From contig CALAMI010000015.1 in assembly GCA_937925685.1 (NCBI GenBank), positions 168,911 to 232,910 on the forward strand: 64,000 nucleotides of DNA, written 5' to 3'. The notes under the pieces are model-generated. The model saw only the letters and a list, made by a program, of their open reading frames with translations, had not been told where the DNA came from and did not search any database. The position numbers were made by a program, and so were the translations under genes. Source of the stretch: Candidatus Binatia bacterium (GTDB lineage Bacteria; Desulfobacterota; Binatia; HRBIN30). The first letter of the stretch is position 1. Every line of letters begins with the position of its first letter. Shown here in pieces: positions 6,989 through 16,914 of this stretch.

Positions 6989-9463
6989 TTAACGAAATGC
7001 CCATGCCACGGTGGCCATGAGATCGAGCGGCGTCAATGTGCCGTCTCCGTCAGCGTCGCCACCTTTTCCTACAGGAGCCCTGCCGCGTACTCCCACATCT
7101 TCGATCCGGATTCCTTCAAAGCTCGATACGCTTCGGGCCACCGCAATCAGGTCCGCCGCAGTCGTGCGCCCATCTCCGTTGGCCTCCCCGCGTCGAAACC
7201 CCGGCCCCGATGCATTGTTGACGAGCACCGACACCGTCGGTGCCGGAGAACTTGCCGCGGCGGCAACATCGAACCGGCTATCACCATCAAAATCACCCAC
7301 GACCACGCTAACCGGCCTACGGTTTGTGGGAAATGTCCCCGCACTCTGGAAGGAGCGAGCTGAGGCCGCACCCGTGCGGACAAACACGCGCACGAAACTG
7401 CCCACCTCACCTGAGGCCACGATATCCGGCAGCCCGTCGCCATTGATGTCGCGTGCCCAAACGGCGGACGGAACTTCACCACCAGCTCCAAAACCCAATG
7501 GCGCGATGCTCGATGGGAAACGACCGGTGCCATCGCCAAACAAGACTTGGATCGTCCCTACTACCGGGAATCCAACGGCAATGTCATCGAAGCCGTCGCG
7601 GTCAAAATCGGCCACAGCGATTGCCCTTGGAGGATGCGCCAAGCCTACGGACGTAGCCGGCCGAAACGTACCATCGCCGTTGCCCAGCGCCACGCTTACA
7701 TTGATCGAACCATTGTTGGCTGTGATCAGGTCGACCAGGCCATCGCGATTGAAGTCCCCCAAGGCTATTCCCAAAGGAAACTCCCCGACGGAGATGGACG
7801 GCTGTACTTGCAGCGTCCCCGACGGGGTGCCGGTGAGGACTCGAACGCTCCCCCCCGTCGAGTCCTGAACCGCAATCGCCACATCGCTGCGACCATCGCG
7901 ATTAAAGTCCGCGGTCACTAGGGCGCGGGGCGTCTCCGTTCCCAACGGGACCTCGCTGACAAGTTCCAACATGCGCCGTCGAGGTCGAAATACTTGCAAA
8001 GCAGGTGGGTTGCTCCGAAGCGACAAAACTTCTGGGAGCAGGTCCCCATCGACATCGCTTACTGCGGCAGCAATACCATCCCCGGCGATGCGGCTTGGAG
8101 TCCACAAGACAAATGGGCCACCAGCAGCGCTCGCGGCTATTTGAATGCTTACCTGCCCAGGCGTAGCCCCTGGCGAGGTGACCACCAGGTCAAGCAAACC
8201 GTCGCCGTCAACATCGCCTGAAGCCACGGAACTGGGGGCGCTTTCCAAGGGCACGTTCTCGGCTCCCAATAAGCGGTTGCCCACGGTGCTCAACAGGACC
8301 GCAGCAGTAGGCCGAGCGCCCCCACCCCGTGCCAGTGCAACCACATCAGCACGACCATCCTGGTTGAGATCGGCCACGCTCACACCGACAGGCTCTGCAT
8401 CGGCAACAAACAGCCGCACAGGAGCAAAACCCCCCATGCCATCACCAAACAACACGCCCACATCGAACGAGAAGTTGTTAGCAACGCAAACGTCTACGCG
8501 TCCGTCCCCATTGACGTCGCCAATGGCAAGGCCGCGGGGAGAGCTCGCTGGGGCGCCCGTTCGAAGCACGCGCGCTGTCGCCCACCGGCCATCCGGCTGC
8601 GTAAGCCCCACCGAGATCGTGTCGCTCGCGCCGTTCAACGCTATGAGATCCACCCGCGCGTCGCCATCCACGTCGGTCGTTGCCAAAGCAATCGGCCCTT
8701 CCCCTCCGGTGTTCCAACGTTGTCCCCGAACAAAACCACCCTGGCCATCCCCAATGTATTGAACCACCTGGTTGCTCAACTCGTTGGCAACGGCAAAATC
8801 TAATCGCCCATCTCGATTAAAGTCGGCCACCGCCACTGCAGCCGTTCCTGGCCCGGTATCTATCTCATCTGCCGCCACAGTAAAGGATCCGTCCCCGTTA
8901 CCAAAGAGAACCCGACCGATTCCCGCCTGCTGCAGGCTCTCTCCAACCACAAGCAAGTCTAGGCGCCCATCGCGGTCAAAGTCTCCGGTAGCCAACCCCC
9001 GTGGGAAGAAACGCAAGTCCAGCGCCGGACCCACCGGCACTAGGAAACCATTTTCGGAGCGCAGCACCGATACGAAGTTCGAGCTGTCTCCCACGATCAC
9101 TTCAGCCCCTCCATCGCTATCCAAGTCAGCGGCCGCTAGCGCCACCGGTATCCCACGCAGGTCGCTCACGATGGGGGTCGAACTGAAGCTCCCGTCTCCC
9201 TGACCCGTTAGGACAACAATTTGCTGCGACTGCAAGGCGGTTACCAAGTCGACCACGCCATCACGCGCCCCGCCTCCTCGCCCACTTACATCGACGAGCA
9301 GCCCTAGTCCGGTCGCGTCACTGGGGCTGCCCACCAGTTCCCACAACCTCGCTGTCGTCAGAAGTGGCGCAGGGCTTTGTGCCACCGCCACTGCGGAAAA
9401 CCCCAGGGTCGTGGCAATTCCCCAGACTAACCAAGCAACCCGTTTGTGTTTTTCTCTTCCCAT
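6989..9463 (-). CDS. secreted FG-GAP/VCBS repeat protein with dockerin-like C-terminus
   Basis: 824 residues. Signal peptide: basic MGREKHKR, hydrophobic VAWLVWGIATTLGFSAVAVA, then AQSPAP. The body is a run of about a dozen repeats of 60-65 residues each carrying a calcium-loop core such as DFDRDGRLDLLVVG, DVDGDARVDLIAL, DVNGDGRVDVCVA and DFNRDGLVDLITA; this is the FG-GAP/VCBS beta-propeller pattern also seen in integrin alpha chains. The last 65 residues hold two EF-hand-like loops (GEANGDGRTTAADLIA and DADGDGTLTPLDLMA), a dockerin-like arrangement. I chose ATG 9463 (GGAG upstream) over the TTG just before it. Probably an extracellular or surface calcium-binding protein; no partner cohesin is in the window. 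Confidence 0.85.
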   Translation of the reverse strand: MGREKHKRVAWLVWGIATTLGFSAVAVAQSPAPLLTTARLWELVGSPSDATGLGLLVDVSGRGGGARDGVVDLVTALQSQQIVVLTGQGDGSFSSTPIVSDLRGIPVALAAADLDSDGGAEVIVGDSSNFVSVLRSENGFLVPVGPALDLRFFPRGLATGDFDRDGRLDLLVVGESLQQAGIGRVLFGNGDGSFTVAADEIDTGPGTAAVAVADFNRDGRLDFAVANELSNQVVQYIGDGQGGFVRGQRWNTGGEGPIALATTDVDGDARVDLIALNGASDTISVGLTQPDGRWATARVLRTGAPASSPRGLAIGDVNGDGRVDVCVANNFSFDVGVLFGDGMGGFAPVRLFVADAEPVGVSVADLNQDGRADVVALARGGGARPTAAVLLSTVGNRLLGAENVPLESAPSSVASGDVDGDGLLDLVVTSPGATPGQVSIQIAASAAGGPFVLWTPSRIAGDGIAAAVSDVDGDLLPEVLSLRSNPPALQVFRPRRRMLELVSEVPLGTETPRALVTADFNRDGRSDVAIAVQDSTGGSVRVLTGTPSGTLQVQPSISVGEFPLGIALGDFNRDGLVDLITANNGSINVSVALGNGDGTFRPATSVGLAHPPRAIAVADFDRDGFDDIAVGFPVVGTIQVLFGDGTGRFPSSIAPLGFGAGGEVPSAVWARDINGDGLPDIVASGEVGSFVRVFVRTGAASARSFQSAGTFPTNRRPVSVVVGDFDGDSRFDVAAAASSPAPTVSVLVNNASGPGFRRGEANGDGRTTAADLIAVARSVSSFEGIRIEDVGVRGRAPVGKGGDADGDGTLTPLDLMATVAWAFR

Positions 9464-9753
9464 CAATCCACTCCAACTAAATCTGGACCGCGATCACGCA
9501 GTTGGTGTCCTACGTGTGCCCCATTACGGGTACGTCGCGATGCTTCCACATGCAACTCTTCAAGTAAACATCACAATTTGGGCGGCGGCCACTGGCCGCG
9601 GGCAAAACTTTCCGCGGCTTCCACTCGCCAGAACTCCCCATGTCCGACCCATCGGCTTCCTGCTGCGGGACGTTGCTCGGCCTCCAACCCCACACGCTGG
9701 CAAAGGGCCGAGCCAGGGAACAACGACCCGACCCTGCCGTTGTGAAGGCGGGT
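9464..9753. other. 290-bp intergenic stretch upstream of the FG-GAP gene
   Basis: Lies between the lepA stop and the FG-GAP start, both minus strand. It must hold the FG-GAP promoter if that gene is independently transcribed, but I find no convincing -35/-10 pair or T-tailed terminator. Open frames here are short and unlike proteins. Confidence 0.4.
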
Positions 9754-11559
9754 TCAACCCCCGACGTCGACCTTCAGCACTGCAAGGAACGCTTCCTGAG
9801 GAATTTCCACCCGGCCAAGTTGTTTCATTCGCTTTTTCCCCTCTTTCTGCTTTTCCAGAAGCTTGCGTTTTCTCGTGATATCGCCACCATAACACTTGGC
9901 CGTCACGTTCTTACGCAGCGGCTTTACCGTCTCGCGCGCAATCACCCGGTTCCCCACGGCTGCTTGAATCGCAACTTCGAACATTTGGCGTGGAATTAAC
10001 TCGCGCATCTTCTCCGTCAGCTCCCGGCCGCGTTGATGGGCCCGGCTGCGGTGCACAATGAGAGACAGAGCATCCACAGCCTCACCATTGATCCGAATGT
10101 CGAGCTTGACGAGGTCTGCCGGTCGCATCTCCAAAAATTCGTAATCTAGCGAGGCATATCCCTTGCTCACCGACTTCAGTCGGTCGTAAAAGTCCAAAAC
10201 GATTTCATTCAGTGGCAGTTCATACACGACCAAAAAGCGATCCCTCCCAAGGAACTTGAGTTCCCGCTGCCGGCCACGTTTCTCCTCGCACAAAGCGAGC
10301 ACCCCGCCGAGATATCTTTCAGGGACGTGAATCGATGCCAAGATAATCGGCTCCTCCATGGAAGCGATTTCTTGTTCTGGCGGGAGCTTAGCTGGGCTAT
10401 CCACCGTCAGGACCTCCCCTTTGGTCGTCTTCACTCGGTACGCAACGGTCGGGGCGGTGGTAATCAAGTCCAAGCCAAATTCTCGCTCCAATCGCTCTCG
10501 CACGATATCCATGTGCAGCAGTCCCAAAAAGCCACAACGAAAACCAAAGCCCAGTGCAAGCGAGTTTTCTGGCTCGAAAGAGAACGACGAGTCATTGAGG
10601 CGCAACTTCTCCACCGCATCTCGCAAAAGTTCGTACTGCGATGAGTCGGACGGATATAGCCCACTGAACACCATCGGTTTGACTGCTTTGAATCCCGGCA
10701 GCGGGCTGTCCGCCGGACGCATGAGTTCCGTTACGGTGTCGCCAATTTGCGTCTCGTGTACCTCCTTGATCCCGGCCATGACGATTCCCACCTCGCCGGC
10801 GCCCAACCGTTCGACCAACTGAGCCTGAGGAGTGAGCACCCCGACGCGCTGAACCTCGTAACTTTTCCCCGTCGCCATGAGCTGGATCTTTTGACCGCGA
10901 CGAATCGAGCCGTCGAAGACGCGTACCATCATGACCACGCCATGATACGGGTCGAACCAACTGTCGAAAATCAGCGCCCGCAATGGGGCTTCCACTGCTC
11001 CCTGTGGCGGCGGAATCCGTTCCACCACAGCTTCAAGAACTTCCTCCGTTCCCGTTCCCAACTTGGCACTGGTCAGGATTGCCGCAGAAGCATCCAAGCC
11101 GATCATGTCTTCGATCTCCGCTTTCACTCGGTCGGGATCGGCCCCAGGGAGGTCAATTTTGTTGATCACCGGGATGATTTCGAGATTGTTCTCCAACGCT
11201 AGGTAAGCATTGGCAAGAGTTTGCGCTTCGACGCCTTGAACCGCGTCGACCACTAGCAGCGCCCCCTCGCACGCCGCCAAGCTACGTGAGACCTCGTAAC
11301 TAAAGTCTACGTGCCCCGGCGTGTCGATGAGGTTCAGTGTGTACTCCCAGCCGTCTCTTGCTCGATACTGGAGACGCACTGCGCTTGCCTTGATGGTAAT
11401 GCCACGTTCCCGCTCCAGGTCCATGCTGTCGAGGACCTGCTCCGTGCGCTCCCGCTCGTTAATGGCGCCCGTGTACTCCAACAAGCGATCAGCCAGCGTG
11501 GACTTGCCGTGATCGATATGAGCAACGATGCAGAAGTTACGAATCCGTACTGCGTCCAT
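9754..11559 (-). CDS. lepA: elongation factor 4 (LepA), ribosomal back-translocase GTPase
   Basis: 601 residues, full length for LepA. G1 is [10 protein letters not shown] (residues 13-22), G2 lies in [10 protein letters not shown]3 in DTPGHVDF and G4 in [10 protein letters not shown]. The LepA-specific C-terminal domain is present ([20 protein letters not shown], then [20 protein letters not shown]). LepA binds the ribosome and eases stalled elongation or initiation, notably under ionic stress. Upstream is a 171-base gap to the epimerase gene; downstream is the FG-GAP gene. Start ATG 11559 agrees with the conserved N-terminus ([16 protein letters not shown]). Confidence 0.98.
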   Translation of the reverse strand: MDAVRIRNFCIVAHIDHGKSTLADRLLEYTGAINERERTEQVLDSMDLERERGITIKASAVRLQYRARDGWEYTLNLIDTPGHVDFSYEVSRSLAACEGALLVVDAVQGVEAQTLANAYLALENNLEIIPVINKIDLPGADPDRVKAEIEDMIGLDASAAILTSAKLGTGTEEVLEAVVERIPPPQGAVEAPLRALIFDSWFDPYHGVVMMVRVFDGSIRRGQKIQLMATGKSYEVQRVGVLTPQAQLVERLGAGEVGIVMAGIKEVHETQIGDTVTELMRPADSPLPGFKAVKPMVFSGLYPSDSSQYELLRDAVEKLRLNDSSFSFEPENSLALGFGFRCGFLGLLHMDIVRERLEREFGLDLITTAPTVAYRVKTTKGEVLTVDSPAKLPPEQEIASMEEPIILASIHVPERYLGGVLALCEEKRGRQRELKFLGRDRFLVVYELPLNEIVLDFYDRLKSVSKGYASLDYEFLEMRPADLVKLDIRINGEAVDALSLIVHRSRAHQRGRELTEKMRELIPRQMFEVAIQAAVGNRVIARETVKPLRKNVTAKCYGGDITRKRKLLEKQKEGKKRMKQLGRVEIPQEAFLAVLKVDVGG

Positions 11560-11633
11560 CTTCGCCTCGAGGAGTGGTCCCCTAAAGTTGCTTCAGTAGC
11601 CACTGGCTCGGCGGCGCCGCAAGGTGTCGGTTG

Positions 11634-11667
11634 CCTGGTGTCGAGAACTCACGACACGAGGCCCAGG
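11634..11667. other. bulged hairpin between the epimerase stop and lepA
   Basis: CCTGGTGTCG (11634-11643) pairs with CGACA (11652-11656) and, after a 6-base bulge, CCAGG (11663-11667). It sits in the 171-base gap downstream of the nucleotide-sugar block and upstream of lepA. It could end that transcript, but lacks a T-run on the minus strand. Confidence 0.2.
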
Positions 11668-11730
11668 TTGCCCCCGTTTTCCACTCAATCCACTGCGCTC
11701 CGCACAAGGCCCGGGCCAGCGGCCCACCGG

Positions 11731-12663
11731 TCAACTGGCTTTGCCCTGGCGCGCTTTAAAAAATTCCACGGTGCGCTCAAGCCCTTCCTTTAGACCTACT
11801 TCCGGCCTCCAACCGAGAACCTGTCCTGCCAGCGTGCTGTCGATGCAGCTACGCCGCTGCTCACCTGGTTTCGCCGGGCCGTGGCACTCTGGCACCGACA
11901 CACCACAAGCCTCACAGAGCATGTGGAAGAGTGTGTTGACGTCCGTCTCTTGGCCTGTGCCGAGATTGAGCGGACCACAGTAATCCGTTCGCAGTGCAAG
12001 CAAATTCGCACGAACGAGGTCACCAACGTAGACGTAATCGCGGGTCTGTCTCCCGTCTCCGTGGATCACTGGCTGCTCGCCCCGGAGGAGCTTTTCGGTG
12101 AAAATCGCCACTACTCCTGCTTCCCCATGCGGGTTTTGCCTAGGTCCATACACGTTTGCGTAGCGCAACGCGATCCAGCGAATACCGTAAGTCACTGCGT
12201 AAAAGTGCAGGTATTTTTCGCTGGCCAGCTTTGCGACACCATACGGACTGACTGGATCCGTCGGGTGTGTTTCCGGGCAAGGAAACGCGTTTTGCTCTCC
12301 ATAGATCGCCCCACCCGTGGAAGCGAACAACACCCGCTGCAAGCCACGTCTTCGCCCAGCCTCCAGCAAATTGAGCAATCCGAGAATGTTCACCGCCGCA
12401 TCGAGCTGCGGGTCAGCAACCGAGCGCCGAACATCCATTTGTGCAGCGTGATGGCAAAGTATTTCGGGGCGCTCCCGCTCGATCACTTCTGCAACCCGCT
12501 CCGAGCGGATATCCAGAACCTCCAGGCGCGCTCCCTTCGGTACGTTCTCCAACCGACCGGTAGACAGGTCATCCAAGATGACAACGTCATGACCTTCGTT
12601 CACGAAGGCTTCGGCCACGTGGGAGCCAATAAAGCCCGCCCCTCCCGTAACTAAAATCTTCAC
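11731..12663 (-). CDS. NAD-dependent nucleotide-sugar 4-epimerase (SDR, GalE-like)
   Basis: 310 residues, extended short-chain dehydrogenase. Rossmann glycine motif [10 protein letters not shown] at the N-terminus, catalytic YxxxK in [11 protein letters not shown], preceded by [11 protein letters not shown], and a substrate domain with [12 protein letters not shown] and [15 protein letters not shown]. Such enzymes interconvert C4 epimers of UDP-hexoses or UDP-pentoses. The gene starts at GTG 12663, whose GTGA overlaps the stop of the UDP-glucuronate decarboxylase gene; the in-frame extension to 12744 is therefore not used. Next to ugd and the decarboxylase, a UDP-xylose 4-epimerase (giving UDP-L-arabinose) is an attractive guess, but UDP-glucose/galactose is equally allowed by sequence. 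Confidence 0.85.
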   Translation of the reverse strand: MKILVTGGAGFIGSHVAEAFVNEGHDVVILDDLSTGRLENVPKGARLEVLDIRSERVAEVIERERPEILCHHAAQMDVRRSVADPQLDAAVNILGLLNLLEAGRRRGLQRVLFASTGGAIYGEQNAFPCPETHPTDPVSPYGVAKLASEKYLHFYAVTYGIRWIALRYANVYGPRQNPHGEAGVVAIFTEKLLRGEQPVIHGDGRQTRDYVYVGDLVRANLLALRTDYCGPLNLGTGQETDVNTLFHMLCEACGVSVPECHGPAKPGEQRRSCIDSTLAGQVLGWRPEVGLKEGLERTVEFFKARQGKAS

Positions 12664-13619
12664 TGCCCCTCCAGATGCAACAGCTGGCGAAAGTAGTCGA
12701 TGGTGTGCCGTAAGCCCTCTTCCAAGGGCACTCGCGGCTCCCAACTCAACAGAGTGCGTGCTCGTGTGATGTCGGGTTGGCGGATATGAGGATCGTCCTT
12801 GGTGCGCTCGTCACGGGGCGTCACAAATACGATATCGGACTTCCCCCCTGTGAGCCTTTGCACGACCTTAGCGAATTCCAATACGGTCATTTCCTGGGGA
12901 TTCCCCAGGTTGACGGGTTCGACAATGTTCGACTCGAGCAATCGGACCATGCCATCCACTAAGTCGCTCACGTAACAAAAGCTACGCGTGCGCGAACCAT
13001 CGTCATAAACGGTTAGAGGTTCGCCGCGCAGCCCCTGCGCGATAAAGTTGGTCACCACCCGCCCGTCGTCTGCGCGCATCCTTGGCCCGTATGTGTTGAA
13101 AATACGCACGATGCGCGTGTCGATACCATGATAGCGGTGGTAGGCCATCGTCATCGCTTCAGCGAATCGCTTCGATTCATCGTACACGCCCCGTGGGCCA
13201 ATCGGATTTACATTGCCCCAATAACTCTCTGGCTGGGGGTGAACTTGCGGATCCCCATACACCTCCGAAGTCGAGGCCAAGAGAAACTTCGCGGCATGTT
13301 TTCGCGCTAAACCCAGGGCTTTATGGGTGCCCAAGGCGCCCACCTTCAAAGTCTTGATTGGCTCTCGTAAGTAGTCGACCGGGCTTGGTAGGGATGCGAG
13401 ATGCAGAATCGCATCCAAGCACCCGTCAATGTAGATGTACTCCGTGACATCGTGCTTGACGAAGCGGAACCGTTCGTGACCCACCAGGTGGGCAATATTC
13501 CGAGGGTGAGAGGTGAAAAAATTATCCATGGCGATCACTTCGTGGCCATCTGCCAGCAAGCGATCACAAAGGTGCGATCCGATAAACCCGGCGCCACCGG
13601 TGATCAAAATCCTCGCCAT
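12660..13619 (-). CDS. UDP-glucuronate decarboxylase (UDP-xylose synthase)
   Basis: 319 residues. Converts UDP-glucuronate to UDP-xylose and CO2 with bound NAD. Typical features of the bacterial UXS group: [13 protein letters not shown], the [20 protein letters not shown] and [19 protein letters not shown] segments (catalytic Tyr and Lys in YDESK), [17 protein letters not shown] and [17 protein letters not shown]. The ATG overlaps the TAA of ugd by one base (TAATG) and its own TGA overlaps the epimerase GTG, so three enzymes are translationally coupled in the order of the pathway: UDP-glucose, UDP-glucuronate, UDP-xylose, then an epimer. The product is a precursor for xylose-containing surface polysaccharide. 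Confidence 0.92.
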   Translation of the reverse strand: MARILITGGAGFIGSHLCDRLLADGHEVIAMDNFFTSHPRNIAHLVGHERFRFVKHDVTEYIYIDGCLDAILHLASLPSPVDYLREPIKTLKVGALGTHKALGLARKHAAKFLLASTSEVYGDPQVHPQPESYWGNVNPIGPRGVYDESKRFAEAMTMAYHRYHGIDTRIVRIFNTYGPRMRADDGRVVTNFIAQGLRGEPLTVYDDGSRTRSFCYVSDLVDGMVRLLESNIVEPVNLGNPQEMTVLEFAKVVQRLTGGKSDIVFVTPRDERTKDDPHIRQPDITRARTLLSWEPRVPLEEGLRHTIDYFRQLLHLEGQ

Positions 13620-14932
13620 TAGGGTTTTACCGGGCGCCTCCCGATCGAGTAATAGACGAAGCCCCGTGCCCGCATATCTTCTGGGTCGTAAATGTTACGC
13701 CCATCGAAAATCACGGGATGCTTCATGAGCTGTTTCATGCGGTCAAAGTCAGGCCGACGAAACTCGTTCCACTCAGTCACGATCAGTAAGGCGTCCGCTC
13801 CTCGAAGGGCGTCGTAATTCACTCGATGATAGTGGACCCGATCCCCAAAAATCTTCCGTGCCTCTCCCAAAGCTTCGGGGTCGTGCGCGTGCACCTCCGC
13901 GTCTACCCGCAAGAGGGCCTCAATAATGGTAATGGAGGGTGCCTCGCGCATATCGTCGGTGCGCGGTTTAAAAGACAAGCCCCACACCGCGAAACGCATG
14001 CCTCGCAGGTACTCCCCGAAATGTTCCATCACTTTCTCCACCAACAACCGTTTCTGCCGAACGTTAACGTCTTCTGCGGCACGGAGCATGCGGAAATCGA
14101 GTCCGTGTTGTTCGGCGGTGCGGATTACGGCCTTTACATCCTTCGGGAAGCATGAACCGCCATAGCCAACCCCCGGAAACAAAAAGTGCTGCCCAATGCG
14201 CCGATCGAACCCCACCCCCCGGCGCACATCATCGATGTTCGCCCCGACTTTCTCACACAAGTTCGCAAACTCATTCATCAAAGAGATTCGCGTGGCCAAC
14301 ATAGAGTTGGCACAATACTTCGTCATCTCGGCACTTGCAGGGCTCATGAACAAGATTGGTTGCTCCGTCCGCACGAACGGCTCGTACAGCTCCTGCAAGA
14401 GTTCGCGGGCACGGGCACTATCGGTACCAATCACGACCCGATCTGGCTTCATGAAGTCCTCGATTGCAGCGCCTTCTTTCAGGAACTCCGGGTTGGAGAC
14501 AACATCGAAGGGGTGCTTCGTACGCGAAGCAATAATCTGACGGATCCGTTCGGAAGTACCTACGGGAACGGTGCTCTTGGTTACGACGACCCGGTAGCCG
14601 TCCATCGCTTCGGCGATTTCCGCAGCGACGCGAACCACCGCCCCCAAATCTGCGCTACCGTCGTCGTTTTGCGGGGTACCCACCGCAATAAAACAAATCA
14701 GCGATTTGCGCACCGCTTCCGCAAGGTCGGTCGTAAAAGATAACCGCCCTTCGGCCACGTTGCGGCGAATAAGCTCCTCGAGCCCGGGCTCGTAGATCGG
14801 CACTTCCCCGCGGTTAAGCTTCGCGATCTTTTCCTCGTCAATGTCCACGCAAGTTACGTCGTTCCCACTCTCCGCAAAGCATGTTCCGGCCACCAAACCA
14901 ACGTAGCCCGTGCCAATGACGCAAAGCTTCAT
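13619..14932 (-). CDS. ugd: UDP-glucose 6-dehydrogenase
   Basis: 437 residues, usual for the family. Oxidises UDP-glucose twice to UDP-glucuronate with 2 NAD. N-terminal Rossmann motif [17 protein letters not shown], the YEPGLEEL segment, the catalytic cysteine in [15 protein letters not shown] and the C-terminal UDP-binding part [18 protein letters not shown] chose ATG 14932 because an AGGAGG precedes it and the family starts there ([12 protein letters not shown]); the frame is open to 14974. A 120-base gap separates it from the GT2 gene upstream, so the ugd block may have its own promoter; no clear one is seen. Confidence 0.96.
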   Translation of the reverse strand: MKLCVIGTGYVGLVAGTCFAESGNDVTCVDIDEEKIAKLNRGEVPIYEPGLEELIRRNVAEGRLSFTTDLAEAVRKSLICFIAVGTPQNDDGSADLGAVVRVAAEIAEAMDGYRVVVTKSTVPVGTSERIRQIIASRTKHPFDVVSNPEFLKEGAAIEDFMKPDRVVIGTDSARARELLQELYEPFVRTEQPILFMSPASAEMTKYCANSMLATRISLMNEFANLCEKVGANIDDVRRGVGFDRRIGQHFLFPGVGYGGSCFPKDVKAVIRTAEQHGLDFRMLRAAEDVNVRQKRLLVEKVMEHFGEYLRGMRFAVWGLSFKPRTDDMREAPSITIIEALLRVDAEVHAHDPEALGEARKIFGDRVHYHRVNYDALRGADALLIVTEWNEFRRPDFDRMKQLMKHPVIFDGRNIYDPEDMRARGFVYYSIGRRPVKP

Positions 14933-15052
14933 GGCTCCTCCTCTGAAGCCCAGTGGGCAGTTATTCGTAAGCAACAGCCGCCTTGTGCCGGTACTGCTCG
15001 GATCAAGCTGGGGAACAAAGTGGCGCTCCTCTAGCGAGCCCGGTCGAATGGG

Positions 15053-16009
15053 TCAACGAATCGCTCCTGAGTCCCGAGCCTGCCGCAGTCGGTAAATCGG
15101 CTTGCCTTGAGACTCATGATAGGTGCGCACGAGGAGCTCGCCTAGGAGTCCCAAGGTGACGAACTGGACACCGACAACCGTCAACAGAATTCCCAAAAGC
15201 ACCAGGGGACGGTTGCCTATCGGGACTCCTAAAACCAAGCGTTCGAACCCCAGATATCCGGTTATCGCCAGTCCGACGCCAGTGCATGCCAGGCCCACCG
15301 AGCCGAAAACTTGTATAGGGCGCGTTACGTACCCCGTGAGAAACTTTACTGCCGCTAAGTCGAGGAGCACCTTCCAGATACGCGACAACCCGTACTTGGA
15401 GTGGCCACCGAGTCGCGCTCGGTGTCGAACACGAACTTCAGAGATGCTGGCCCCCATTTCCCCGGCCAAAGCAGGGATGAAACGATGCATCTCGCCATAC
15501 AAACGTAGCTCAGCCACCACTTCGCGCCGTATTGCCTTCAGGGTGCAACCGTAATCGTGGAGGCGAATCCCAGTGATTCGCCCAATGAGCCAGTTTGCAA
15601 CCATCGAGGGGACTCGCCGCGTCCAAAAGGGATCCTGGCGCGGCCACCGCCAACCCACCGCCAAATCGAACCCACGATCGATCTCAGCAAGAAGAGCGCC
15701 GATTTCTGACGGATCGTTTTGCCCATCGGCGTCCAGGGTCACAACCACGTTCCCCTGCGCGTGATCGAAGCCCGCGGCCAGCGCAGCCGTTTGGCCATAG
15801 TTGCGAGCCAAGTGCACCACTTTCACACGGGGGTCGCTAGCGAACCCCTCGAGCAACTCGGCACTACCGTCGCTACTACCGTCATTCACGTATATGATTT
15901 CGAATGGTCTGCCCAACCGCTCCAGCTCTGCAACCAATTCCTGGTGGAGCACTTGAAGATTAGGGGCCTCATTGTAAACGGGCAGGACAGCGGAAACCAC
16001 CGGCTTCAT
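15053..16009 (-). CDS. family 2 glycosyltransferase with two membrane segments (DPM1/GtrB type)
   Basis: 318 residues. The GT-A domain has YVNDGSSDGS and the DXD-bearing LDADGQND; the HDYGCTLKAIRREV and GEMHRFIPALA stretches are typical of polyprenyl-phosphate glycosyltransferases. Two C-terminal membrane hairpins follow (IQVFGSVGLACTGVGLAITG and LVLLGILLTVVGVQFVTLGL). Such proteins transfer a sugar from a nucleotide donor to undecaprenyl phosphate at the inner membrane for later use on the periplasmic side. ATG overlaps the PfkB-kinase stop (ATGA, 16006-16009), so this polysaccharide-type gene is coupled to the kinase and mtnP. Confidence 0.9.
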   Translation of the reverse strand: MKPVVSAVLPVYNEAPNLQVLHQELVAELERLGRPFEIIYVNDGSSDGSAELLEGFASDPRVKVVHLARNYGQTAALAAGFDHAQGNVVVTLDADGQNDPSEIGALLAEIDRGFDLAVGWRWPRQDPFWTRRVPSMVANWLIGRITGIRLHDYGCTLKAIRREVVAELRLYGEMHRFIPALAGEMGASISEVRVRHRARLGGHSKYGLSRIWKVLLDLAAVKFLTGYVTRPIQVFGSVGLACTGVGLAITGYLGFERLVLGVPIGNRPLVLLGILLTVVGVQFVTLGLLGELLVRTYHESQGKPIYRLRQARDSGAIR

Positions 16010-16914
16010 GCGCCGTCGATGTCCGTCAGGCTGACGAACTGTCTGTACCGATGTTCGATCTGCTCCCAGGTGAGGCTCTTGAGGCGGGAGAGTCCAAAGT
16101 CCTCGACGACGAATGATGCGACCACGCTTCCGTACACGATGGCCTCCCGCAAGGCTCGCTCGGAGCGATTCCGCGATTTTGCCAGCGCCCCCATGAACGC
16201 CCCCGCAAACGTGTCTCCCGCACCGGTGGGATCGAATACTTCTTCCAAGGGGAACGCGGGCACGGCGAAGACAGAATCTGGCGAAAACTGAATGACGCCA
16301 TACTCGCCCCGCTTAATGAGTACGCGCTCTGGACCCATTTGCAACAATCGCCTAGCTGCTTTCACCACGTTGCTCTCGCCACTTAGTTGCCGTGCTTCCT
16401 CATCGTTAAGGATCAACAGATCAACGCGGCTCAACAATCTTTCGAGCGCGGGGCGTGCGGTTGCGATCCAATGATTCATCGTGTCGCAGCCTACCAGCCC
16501 CGGGGCGCTCATCTGATCGAGAACCTCTCCTTGCAGCTCCGGATCGATGTTTGCCAAGAAGACGTACCGGGCGTCGCGGTAATTCTCGGGCAACTGCGGG
16601 CGGAAGTCTCCGAAGACGTTGAGTTGCAACTCTAAAGTATCACGTTTGTTCATGTCCTCATGGTAACGTCCGCGCCAAAACCCCGTCTTTCCGGGTCGTG
16701 TCTCGAGTCCTTGCAAGTCAATCCCCCGCCGCCGCAAAAACTCCCGCTCTTCACCCGGAAAATCCTCTCCGACCGCGGCTACCATTTGCACTGGCACAAA
16801 AAAACTCGCGGCAATGGCAAAGTATGTCGCCGACCCGCCTATGGTGCGCTCTACCGAACCAAAGGGCGTTTCCAAACTGTCAAGAAACACCGAGCCAACT
16901 ACCAAGATGCTCAC
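16006..16914 (-). CDS. PfkB-family sugar/nucleoside kinase
   Basis: 302 residues. N-terminal glycine motif IGGSATYFAIAASFF, mid-protein LLILNDEEARQLSG and C-terminal signature DPTGAGDTFAGAFMG with the catalytic aspartate and anion hole. These enzymes use ATP to phosphorylate a sugar or nucleoside hydroxymethyl group. I place the start at GTG 16914: it overlaps the mtnP stop as GTGA and has GGAGG ten bases upstream; the longer open frame (to 17040) lies within mtnP. Coupling to mtnP suggests a role with 5-methylthioribose-1-phosphate, adenine or adenosine metabolism; ribokinase, adenosine kinase and heptose kinase are alternatives that sequence alone does not settle. Confidence 0.88.
   Translation of the reverse strand: MSILVVGSVFLDSLETPFGSVERTIGGSATYFAIAASFFVPVQMVAAVGEDFPGEEREFLRRRGIDLQGLETRPGKTGFWRGRYHEDMNKRDTLELQLNVFGDFRPQLPENYRDARYVFLANIDPELQGEVLDQMSAPGLVGCDTMNHWIATARPALERLLSRVDLLILNDEEARQLSGESNVVKAARRLLQMGPERVLIKRGEYGVIQFSPDSVFAVPAFPLEEVFDPTGAGDTFAGAFMGALAKSRNRSERALREAIVYGSVVASFVVEDFGLSRLKSLTWEQIEHRYRQFVSLTDIDGA

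Noticed and set aside
9751..9760. tRNA-like T-loop GGTTCAACCC
   Set aside because: It coincides with the lepA stop region and no acceptor, D or anticodon arms are found around it.
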